A stretch of DNA of 5,209 nucleotides. It comes from Candidatus Methylomirabilota bacterium. Its GTDB lineage: Bacteria; Methylomirabilota; Methylomirabilia; Methylomirabilales; 2-02-FULL-66-22. Below are positions 1-4,775 of the stretch, in pieces. The notes beneath the pieces are model-generated. The model had not been told where the DNA came from and did no database searches. It worked only from the letters and a program-made list of their open reading frames with translations. Every line of letters starts with the position of its first letter. The stretch's first letter is position 1. The stretch covers positions 1-5,209 of the forward strand of contig JACQVO010000156.1 of the NCBI GenBank assembly GCA_016209725.1. Reading direction: 5' to 3'. A program made the position numbers and the translations under genes.

Positions 1-71
1 ACGCCGCCCGCAGGCTGTGGTATGAAGATGGCCGTCGATGATTCGCCGCAGTTCGTCGGCAGGTGGCAAGC

Positions 72-148
72 GGGCGCTTAGCTCAGCCGGTTAGAGCGCC
101 GTCTTCACACGGCGGAGGTCGCTGGTTCGATCCCAGCAGCGCCCACCA
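72..148 (+). tRNA. tRNA-Val (anticodon CAC)
   Basis: A complete cloverleaf can be folded by eye. The acceptor stem pairs 72-78 (GGGCGCT) with 138-144 (AGCGCCC). The D stem is GCTC/GAGC (81-84 with 94-97). The anticodon stem pairs 99-103 with 111-115, with one G-T wobble. The T stem pairs 121-125 (GCTGG) with 133-137 (CCAGC) around the T-loop TTCGATC. The anticodon loop TTCACAC (104-110) places CAC at 106-108, which decodes the valine codon GTG. ACCA follows at 145-148, so the discriminator base and CCA end are encoded in the DNA. No intron and no mismatched stem is seen. No integrase or repeat of the tRNA 3' end was found in the window, so there is no sign of use as an integration site. Confidence 0.97.
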
Positions 149-157
149 GGAGTCTGC

Positions 158-197
158 GAGGGGTTGGCCGAAGGCGGACAGCCCCTCTTTCTTTCTC
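158..197 (+). terminator. Probable rho-independent terminator of tRNA-Val
   Basis: GAGGGG at 158-163 can pair with CCCCTC at 182-187 around an 18-base loop, with an extra T-G wobble (164/181) inside. The stem is followed at once by a pyrimidine tract rich in T (TTTCTTTCT, 188-196). The position, ten bases after the tRNA CCA end, suits tRNA transcription termination. The loop is long and the T tract is interrupted by C, so strength is uncertain. Confidence 0.55.
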
Positions 198-226
198 TGT
201 AGGTCCCAAAGTCAGCGCACATGGGC

Positions 227-237
227 AGGGGAGGGGG
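227..237 (+). promoter_or_regulatory. Shine-Dalgarno supporting the GTG start at 244
   Basis: A purine run, AGGGGAGGGGG, contains a GGAGG core at 230-234, nine bases before GTG 244. This is the main reason for preferring that start over the in-frame GTG at 292, which has no comparable site at normal spacing. Confidence 0.45.
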
Positions 238-243
238 TCAGGG

Positions 244-609
244 GTGGCGCCGCCAGGGTTTTGGCGGGGGGTTCGGCGCGCATACAATCGGGTGAATGCC
301 TTCCTGGAGCAATTCTACCATCTCGGCCCTTCAGCCCATGGGGCTCAGGGAGTCGTCCAGGAGTTTCTTGACGGTCCGCCGGACGGGGTCCGACTCGCGT
401 GGACACAGGGGCGGCACGGCCCCGCCTGCGTGGCGCACGACAGGCGCGGGACGTACCGGATCGACCTTGCCCGGCGGGAAGGCGATTGGGCGGCTCAGGC
501 CTGCTCCTGCCTGGGATTCCAGGAGTTCCGGCGAGAGTGTCGCCACCTCCGGGCCGCCCGCGAGGCCCTCGCGTCCGGGGCTGGCGAGCGGCTGCCCCAG
601 AGGGGGTAA
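244..609 (+). CDS. Small stand-alone SWIM zinc-finger protein
   Basis: This gene encodes 121 residues if read from GTG 244. The C-terminal half carries Cys87-Ser-Cys89, nine residues, then Cys99-Arg-His101, which is the CxC-x(n)-CxH signature of the SWIM zinc-binding domain. The preceding strand-like segment (YRIDLARREGDW, 71-82) is also typical of SWIM domains, as is the short helix after the histidine (LRAAREAL). SWIM domains bind zinc and are thought to mediate DNA or protein contacts. They are usually found in SWI2/SNF2 helicases, MULE transposases, MEKK1 or larger bacterial proteins; here nothing else is attached. Residues 17-42 look helical and match no family I know. No signal peptide is seen, so the protein is probably cytoplasmic. 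GTG 244 has a good ribosome binding site. GTG 292 would give 105 residues and keep the whole domain. It stands alone between the tRNA terminator and the carboxypeptidase gene. Function unknown; the domain call is fairly firm. Confidence 0.75.
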   Translation: MAPPGFWRGVRRAYNRVNAFLEQFYHLGPSAHGAQGVVQEFLDGPPDGVRLAWTQGRHGPACVAHDRRGTYRIDLARREGDWAAQACSCLGFQEFRRECRHLRAAREALASGAGERLPQRG

Positions 610-727
610 CACGAATCTACGTCTCGGGAAGCGTCCGCACGACCGACGCTGCGTCACACGCCCTGCCCCGCGCCGTCCAGGGTTATGAGACTTGCTGACC
701 CAGCCGAAACGATAGGGGAGAAACTGC

Positions 728-1933
728 ATGATCGGAATGAGCGCAGCCGGCTGCGAAGGGGCTCGGGGAAAAAAACGGTGGTGGCACGGCCTCGCCGGGG
801 TCGTGGTGAGCGGTGTTCTCCTGCTGGATGTCCTCGGCGGCCTCGTCCTCGCCGCTGGCACGGGGGCGCGATCAGGGGAGGCCGCGTCGCCTGCCGCTCC
901 GGCCTGGATCACGATCAATGCCGCCACTGGGGATATCCTGGCCAGTCAGGAACCGGACCGCCCTGGCGCCCCCGCTTCCATGACGAAGATGATGCTGGCC
1001 CTCCTGGTGATGGAGGCCGTCAAGGACGGCCAGTTGAAACTTTCGGATCCGGTGCACACCTCGAAGCCGGCAAGCAAGATGGGTGGCTCCCAGGTGTATC
1101 TCAAGGAGGGGGAGACATTCCCCGTGGAGGACATGATGGCGGCGCTGCTCATCGGCTCCGCCAACGACGCCGCGGCGGCACTGGCCGAGCGATTGGCCGG
1201 CAGCGTGGAGGCGGCGGTGCGACGGATGAACGAGCGGGCGGCTAGCCTCAAACTGCCCCAGACACGCTTCGGATCGGTCCACGGCCTTCCGCCCGGGCCG
1301 GGGCAGGAGGGGGATGTGACCACGCCACGCGACATGGCCCGCCTCTCCCAAGAATTGTTGAAATTCCCTGACGCCCTCCGATGGACATCCACCCTGGAAG
1401 CTCCCTTCCGCCAGGGGACCTTCACTCTGCGCAACAGCAATCACCTGATTGACCGCTTCCCAGGTGCGGATGGGCTGAAGACGGGTCATTTCCTGCAGGC
1501 CGGGTACAATCTTGCCGCCACCGCCTCGCGCGGCAAGCTGCGCCTCGTCACGGTCGTGATGGGCGCGCCCACGAACCGGGCGCGCTTCGCCGAGGCTGCG
1601 CGGCTGCTCGAGGAGGGATTCGCCCGGTTCGTCGAGGTGATCGCGGCGAAGGCCGGCGAGCCGCTGGGGACGGAGATCCACCTTCCCAGGGCAAACGGCT
1701 CCTTTCGCCCTGTCGCGACCAGGGACCTGCGCGTTCTCGTGAAGCGGGAGGAACGGGAGGCCTTGCGGACTGCCGTGGAGGTCCAAGCCGGCCTGCGGGC
1801 ACCCGTGGGCAAGGGCCAGCAGGTCGGCATCCTGGTTGCTCGGCTAGGGGATCGGGAGGTCGCCCGCCTCCCGGTGGTGACGCCGGCGGATGTTCCACGG
1901 GCCTTCTTCTGGTGGCTCACGCCCTGGCGGTGA
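728..1933 (+). CDS. D-alanyl-D-alanine carboxypeptidase, PBP5/DacA family (peptidase S11)
   Basis: The enzyme removes the terminal D-alanine from peptidoglycan pentapeptides in the periplasm and so limits cross-linking. All three active-site motifs of the S11 serine peptidases are present in the right order: S84-M-T-K87 (SxxK, nucleophile and general base), S144-A-N146 (SxN) and K251-T-G253 (KTG). The family segment after SxN, with GSVHGLPPGPGQ and TTPRDMARLSQ (182-208), is also recognisable. Residues 14-44 form a basic then hydrophobic leader (KKRWWHG and a Leu/Val/Gly core), which is a signal peptide or anchor. Residues from about 308 to 385 correspond to the beta-rich PBP5 C-terminal domain. 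The protein ends in an aromatic tail (AFFWWLTPWR) likely to sit in the membrane, as in other PBP5-type enzymes. Its 401 residues match family size. Start ATG 728 lies seven bases after AGGGGAG (714-720). It could be called dacA, dacC or dacF; sequence alone does not separate these. Confidence 0.95.
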   Translation: MIGMSAAGCEGARGKKRWWHGLAGVVVSGVLLLDVLGGLVLAAGTGARSGEAASPAAPAWITINAATGDILASQEPDRPGAPASMTKMMLALLVMEAVKDGQLKLSDPVHTSKPASKMGGSQVYLKEGETFPVEDMMAALLIGSANDAAAALAERLAGSVEAAVRRMNERAASLKLPQTRFGSVHGLPPGPGQEGDVTTPRDMARLSQELLKFPDALRWTSTLEAPFRQGTFTLRNSNHLIDRFPGADGLKTGHFLQAGYNLAATASRGKLRLVTVVMGAPTNRARFAEAARLLEEGFARFVEVIAAKAGEPLGTEIHLPRANGSFRPVATRDLRVLVKREEREALRTAVEVQAGLRAPVGKGQQVGILVARLGDREVARLPVVTPADVPRAFFWWLTPWR

Positions 1934-1974
1934 GGGGAGGGTGGACAAACGAGAAGTCCTGCCAGCCCCTCGTC
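1929..1974. repeat. Long imperfect hairpin overlapping the carboxypeptidase stop codon
   Basis: Nested inverted repeats start at the stop codon. GAGGGG (1932-1937) pairs with CCCCTC (1966-1971), extendable outward by two wobbles and a G-C. GG (1939-1940) pairs with CC (1962-1963), and GGAC (1943-1946) pairs with GTCC (1956-1959) around a nine-base loop. The stem is interrupted by a 1x2 and a 2x2 internal loop. No T tract follows (GTCATATGC), so it is not a classic intrinsic terminator, although it could protect or end the mRNA. It is the first of three adjacent hairpins. Confidence 0.45.
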
Positions 1975-1989
1975 ATATGCATGCCGGGA

Positions 1990-2021
1990 ACAGGGTGAGG
2001 CCCTGTCAAGCCATCTCTTGA
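1990..2021. repeat. Two adjacent short hairpins
   Basis: ACAGGG (1990-1995) pairs with CCCTGT (2001-2006) around a five-base loop. TCAAG (2006-2010) pairs with CTTGA (2017-2021) around a six-base loop. The two share base 2006, so they would be mutually limiting at that point. They lie between the long hairpin at 1929-1974 and the first recognisable codons of the adaptor remnant. They could be the end of a small mobile element, a transcript-stabilising structure, or chance in GC-rich DNA. Confidence 0.35.
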
Positions 2022-2022
2022 G

Positions 2023-2262
2023 CTTTGCATAGCCGATGGAAACCCTCGGCCGTTCATTCCCAAAGAGGCGGTCCTGACCCGGGAGGGCCAGACCTTCGTG
2101 TACCTTGCCGGCGGCTTGAAAGCCGTCGGCCGGCCCGTGCGGATCGGAGCCGAGGTGGATGGCAAGGTCGAGGTCCTGGAGGGTCTCCGGGGGGACGAGG
2201 CAGTCGTCGTCCGCAGGGTGGAGGCCCTCCGCGACGGACAGCGCCTTCGATTCAAGCGCTGA
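2023..2262 (+). pseudogene. C-terminal remnant of an RND/MacA-type efflux periplasmic adaptor
   Basis: Reading the frame that ends at TGA 2260-2262 gives a typical end of a membrane fusion protein. PFIPKEAVLTREGQTFVYL (from 2050) is the usual start of the membrane-proximal domain. It is followed by RPVRIGAEVDGKVEVLEGL and a GDEAVVVR-VEALRDGQRLRFKR ending. In intact relatives of about 350-420 residues this domain follows the barrel, lipoyl and hairpin domains, none of which is present here. The frame is open only back to 1999, is closed by TGA 1996-1998, and contains no ATG, GTG or TTG before the conserved part. It therefore cannot make a secreted adaptor. Codon use is still like that of functional genes, so the loss looks fairly recent. 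The next gene fragment is the matching ABC ATPase, as expected for a MacA/MacB-like operon. Similarity upstream of about 2041 is doubtful. Confidence 0.8.
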
Positions 2263-2273
2263 TCAAGCGCTGA
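2252..2273 (+). repeat. Perfect 11-bp tandem duplication at the adaptor/ATPase boundary
   Basis: TCAAGCGCTGA occurs at 2252-2262 and again at 2263-2273 with no gap. The first copy holds the adaptor stop codon. The second ends at the point where the ATPase would be expected to start, in a CTGA arrangement (CTG 2270-2272). It looks like a replication-slippage duplication. Confidence 0.9.
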
Positions 2274-2772
2274 GTCCCGCGCGCTCGGATGAGGGATCGC
2301 CGACACTCGTTGAGGTCCAGCATCTCTTCAAGGTGTTCCGGCGCGACTCCACGGGGGTCGTTGCCCTTTCCAGACGCTGAACCTGATTCCCGTCCTGACG
2401 GCGCTGGAGAACGTCGAGCTCCCTCTCCTGCTGACCGACCTCAGCCGGGCCGAGCGCCGGGCCCATGCCGAGACGGCCCTGGCTCTGGTGGGGTTGGCCG
2501 ACCGGATGCAGCACCTGCCGCGGCAACTGTCCGGGGGTCAGGAACGGCGCGTCGCCATCGCCCGCGCCCTGGTGACCGACCCGGCCCTCTTGCTCGCCGA
2601 TGAACCAACCGGCGATCTCGAGGCCAAGTCCGCGCATGAAATCCTCACCATCATGAGTCGCCTGAACCGGGACTACGGCAAGACGGTCATCACGGTCACC
2701 CACGATCCGAAAGCGGCCGCGGTGGCATCCGTGGTGCGACATCTGGACAAGGGCCTCCTCTTGCCGCTGTAG
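2270..2772 (+). pseudogene. Broken LolD/MacB-type ABC transporter ATPase lacking Walker A
   Basis: Two pieces in different frames together make most of an ABC ATPase of the lipoprotein-release/MacB class. The first piece, up to about 2368, reads SPTLVEVQHLFKVFRRDS then TGVVAL, the normal N-terminal strand region, and runs into TGA 2378-2380. The second, from TTC 2368 to TAG 2770-2772, is 134 residues. It begins at the Q-loop (FQTLNLIPVLTALENVEL), then has the signature LSGGQ (2527-2541), Walker B LLLADEP with the D-loop region TGDLEA, and the switch histidine in VTHDP. The segment normally between them, about 65-75 residues with the GPSGSGKST Walker A loop, is absent, and the frame changes at the join. 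The gene also has no clear start: CTG 2270 sits where ATG or GTG would be expected. It cannot bind ATP normally. GTG 2488 could start a 94-residue fragment, but nothing suggests this is used. The permease gene that should follow is absent. Confidence 0.85.
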
Positions 2773-2933
2773 GGCACCCCGGTCCGCATCGCCGCATCCT
2801 CGCCGCACCTCGCGCGCGGCTTTCCCCTCTCAGCCATCATGAACCCGAGAGATCCTGTCCGGTTCGGCCCCTCCCCCCCGCCCTCAAGTTGGCTGTCGAA
2901 TCGTCTGGCCTCCGTACAAAGTGCCATCCGTCC

Positions 2934-2961
2934 TTGCATTTCTCCCGCGCCTGCCTAGATT
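2934..2961 (+). promoter_or_regulatory. Weak candidate sigma-70 promoter for the nitroreductase operon
   Basis: TTGCAT (2934-2939) and TAGATT (2956-2961) are separated by 16 bases and lie about 36 bases upstream of the ATG. The -35 matches consensus at three of six positions and the -10 at four. The operon needs a promoter somewhere in this gap, but this is only the best-looking candidate. Confidence 0.25.
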
Positions 2962-2984
2962 CCTGGAGAGAGGGGGGTAGCGGG

Positions 2985-2991
2985 AAGGAGG
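2985..2991 (+). promoter_or_regulatory. Strong Shine-Dalgarno deciding the nitroreductase start
   Basis: AAGGAGG is a near-perfect anti-16S match, five bases before ATG 2997. It overrules the longer open frame reaching back to TTG 2889, whose extra 36 residues look non-coding. Confidence 0.85.
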
Positions 2992-2996
2992 AAGCG

Positions 2997-3710
2997 ATGA
3001 CTCGGCGGACGGTGCTTCGCGGAGCGGCGGCCATGGCGAGCCTGGCTTCGATGAAAGCGCGGCACGGGAGGATCGCGATGGCGCATGACACATCCGGGGG
3101 CCCTTCAAAAGAACGATGTGGCATCCGCCTCCCAAGGCCGAGCCTGAAGGGAAGCATCACCTTGGAAGAAGCGATCGCCCGCCGCCGCTCCGTCCGGGAT
3201 TTCACCGATCGCCCGTTGAGCCTGGAAGAGGTTGGACAGCTCCTCTGGGCTGCGGAGGGCATCACCGGGCACGCCTCCTACCTGCGGGCGCATCCGTCGG
3301 CCGGCGGGCTGCATCCCCTGGAGGTCTACCTGCTCGACCCCGACGGGATCTTCCATTACGAGCCGGGAGGGCACCTGCTGCGCCCGGTGCGCGGAGACGA
3401 CCAGAGGGGCGACTTGGCGAAGGCCGCTCATCGGCAGTGGTTCATCGCGGATGCGGCGTGCGTCATTGCCATTGCGGCCGTCTTTGGCCGGACCACGCGC
3501 AAGTACGGGGACCGGGGTCGGATGCGGTACGTCCCCATGGACGCGGCCCACGCGGCCCAGAACGTCTTGCTGCAGGCGGTGGCGCTGGGGCTGGGGGCCG
3601 TGCCCGTCGGCGCCTTCGATGACGAGGCGGTGCGACTGGTCCTCGGGATCCCCGCAGCCGAGGTGCCGCTCTATCTGATTCCCATCGGCCGGCCCCGTGG
3701 GCAATCCTGA
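2997..3710 (+). CDS. SagB/ThcOx-type nitroreductase with Tat-like leader
   Basis: This 237-residue flavin enzyme belongs to the nitroreductase superfamily, SagB/ThcOx branch. Family hallmarks are the FMN-phosphate-binding ARRRSVRDF (61-69), the segment PSAGGLHPLEVYLL (100-113), MDAAHAAQNVLLQAVALGLG (171-190) and the closing LYLIPIGRP. SagB members oxidise azolines in thiazole/oxazole peptide pathways. Stand-alone members like this one, with no cyclodehydratase nearby, have mostly unknown substrates. The N-terminus reads TRRTVLRG followed by a short apolar stretch (AAAMASLASM), which resembles a twin-arginine leader and would allow export of a folded FMN protein. The apolar stretch is short and no clean cleavage site stands out; AMA-H at 27-30 is possible. 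ATG 2997 was chosen for its AAGGAGG site. The stop codon directly abuts the ATG of the radical SAM gene, so the two are almost certainly co-translated. Substrate unknown; fold confident. Confidence 0.9.
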   Translation: MTRRTVLRGAAAMASLASMKARHGRIAMAHDTSGGPSKERCGIRLPRPSLKGSITLEEAIARRRSVRDFTDRPLSLEEVGQLLWAAEGITGHASYLRAHPSAGGLHPLEVYLLDPDGIFHYEPGGHLLRPVRGDDQRGDLAKAAHRQWFIADAACVIAIAAVFGRTTRKYGDRGRMRYVPMDAAHAAQNVLLQAVALGLGAVPVGAFDDEAVRLVLGIPAAEVPLYLIPIGRPRGQS

Positions 3711-4775
3711 ATGGCGGGCGGACGATTCACCCGGCCGGCGCTCCTCCAGAAGCGGGAGGGGCGCCGGGTGGTCTGCCTCACCTGCGAGCGGCGGTGTTCC
3801 CTCGTGGAAGGGGGGACGGGCTGGTGCCGGACGCGGCGGAACATCGGCGGGGTTTTGCACACCCTCATCTACGGGGCCGTCTCGTCGGTCTCGGCCAATC
3901 CCATCGAGAAGAAGCCCCTCTATCATTTCCACCCGGGGACGGCCGCCCTCACGGCGGGCAGTTGGGGCTGTAACTTCGGCTGCCCCTGGTGCCAGAACTG
4001 GGAGATCAGCAAAGCGCCGCCACCGGCCTGGGGTCCCTTCACCTCGCCGGCAGCCTTCGTGGAGGAGGCCTGCCGCCTCGGCTGTCAGGGGACCTCCATC
4101 AGCTTCAACGAGCCCACCCTTTCGCTGGAGTGGTCCCTGGAGGTATTCCGCCTGGCCCGCGCCCGGGGACTCTACAACACCTTTGTCACCAACGGCTACA
4201 TGACCCCCGAGGCCCTGCGCCTTCTCGTCGAGGCGGGCCTGGATGGGATGAACGTGGATGTGAAGGGCGAGCCGGAGGCGGTCCGCCGCCGGTGCAAAGG
4301 GATTGATGTCGAGCGGGTGTGGAAGACCTGCCGCCTCGCCCGTGAGATAGGGGTGCACCTGGAAGTGACCACGCTGGGGGTTCCCGGGATCAATGACCAG
4401 GAGAGATCACTTCAGGCGATCGTCGCGCGCATCGTCCGCGAGTTGGGCTCCGACGCGCCGTGGCACGTGAGCGCCTACTTCCCGGCGTACCGGTTTTTTG
4501 CAAGGCCTACGCCCCTGGCAACATTGGAGCGGGCACGAGAGATCGGGCGGAGGGCCGGCCTCCGGTATATCTATCTCGGCAACGTGCCGGGCCATCCATC
4601 GGCCCACACCCTCTGCCCGAATTGTGGTATGCTGCTGATCGAGCGGTGGGGGTTGGCCGTCATTCAAAATCGCCTGCGGGACGGATGCTGCCCCGAATGC
4701 GGCAGCGGAATCGCGGGGGTGTGGGGGCGGGCAGGGATGCCACGGCACGGGACGTCGCGGAGGAGGGTGGGGTGA
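3711..4775 (+). CDS. amrS: AmmeMemoRadiSam system radical SAM enzyme (AmrS)
   Basis: This 354-residue protein carries the radical SAM cluster motif Cys87-x3-Cys91-x2-Cys94 within SWGCNFGCPWCQNWEIS. That is the characteristic motif of the AmmeMemoRadiSam enzyme, a relative of pyruvate formate-lyase activases. Before it lie a cysteine-rich N-terminus (Cys22, Cys25, Cys29, Cys39) and the family block NPIEKKPLYHFHPG (63-76). After it come FNEPTLSLEW (132-141), VTNGYM (159-164), DGMNVDVKGE (178-187) and EVTTLGVPGIND (218-229). The end is a zinc-ribbon-like region with Cys302-x2-Cys305 and Cys327-x2-Cys330. The enzyme should bind a 4Fe-4S cluster and cleave S-adenosylmethionine to start radical chemistry. 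Its physiological substrate is not settled, to my knowledge. The AMMECR1-like and Memo-like partners are not in this window. It starts at the base after the nitroreductase stop, without a strong ribosome binding site of its own, which suggests translational coupling. A basic tail of about 15 residues follows the zinc ribbon. Confidence 0.93.
   Translation: MAGGRFTRPALLQKREGRRVVCLTCERRCSLVEGGTGWCRTRRNIGGVLHTLIYGAVSSVSANPIEKKPLYHFHPGTAALTAGSWGCNFGCPWCQNWEISKAPPPAWGPFTSPAAFVEEACRLGCQGTSISFNEPTLSLEWSLEVFRLARARGLYNTFVTNGYMTPEALRLLVEAGLDGMNVDVKGEPEAVRRRCKGIDVERVWKTCRLAREIGVHLEVTTLGVPGINDQERSLQAIVARIVRELGSDAPWHVSAYFPAYRFFARPTPLATLERAREIGRRAGLRYIYLGNVPGHPSAHTLCPNCGMLLIERWGLAVIQNRLRDGCCPECGSGIAGVWGRAGMPRHGTSRRRVG
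4761..4766 (+). promoter_or_regulatory. Shine-Dalgarno for the lipoprotein gene
   Basis: AGGAGG lies inside the 3' end of the radical SAM gene, five bases before GTG 4772. That GTG overlaps the upstream TGA as GTGA. This supports GTG 4772 over the in-frame GTG 4781 and TTG 4811. Confidence 0.65.

Larger units (their letters stand above)
2773..2996. other. Intergenic gap where the transporter permease would be expected
   Basis: No coding frame with recognisable similarity was found on either strand in these 224 bases. In intact adaptor/ATPase operons an FtsX/MacB-type permease usually starts within a few bases of the ATPase stop, and no trace of its N-terminal membrane segment is visible. No convincing terminator hairpin was seen. 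The right end holds the ribosome binding site and a weak promoter candidate for the next gene. Confidence 0.6.

Noticed and set aside
3..41. Short open tail ARRLWYEDGRR then TGA at 39-41, possibly the end of an upstream gene
   Set aside because: It is only 12 codons, with no recognisable family and another frame open through the same bases. Too little to support a gene.
105..287. Minus-strand open frame of 60 codons ending in GAAGIEPATSAV
   Set aside because: It is the reverse translation of the tRNA-Val gene. This peptide pattern is a familiar spurious annotation across bacterial genomes.
630..650. Inverted repeat AGCGTC/GACGCT with a nine-base loop between the SWIM gene and the carboxypeptidase
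   Set aside because: A six-base stem without a T tract is expected by chance in GC-rich DNA. It does not look like a terminator or operator.
296..688. Alternative plus-strand frame from ATG 296 overlapping the SWIM gene
   Set aside because: Its product is a low-complexity Ser/Arg/Pro-rich sequence without motifs. The overlapping frame carries the SWIM zinc ligands and better codon use.
331..927. Long minus-strand frame across the SWIM gene and the carboxypeptidase leader
   Set aside because: It is Arg/Pro/Ala-rich shadow sequence typical of the antisense frames of GC-rich genes, with no motif or ribosome binding site.
872..1786. 304-codon minus-strand frame opposite the carboxypeptidase
   Set aside because: The plus strand carries the complete SxxK/SxN/KTG enzyme. 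The antisense product has no recognisable domain.
1942..2022. 26-codon reading frame from GTG 1942 to TGA 2020-2022
   Set aside because: The purine-rich stretch directly abuts the GTG, leaving no spacer. The peptide has no recognisable feature and coincides with the hairpin cluster.
3105..4358. 417-codon minus-strand frame opposite the nitroreductase and radical SAM genes
   Set aside because: It spans two clearly real genes on the other strand. Its length comes from GC bias, and the sequence has no family features.
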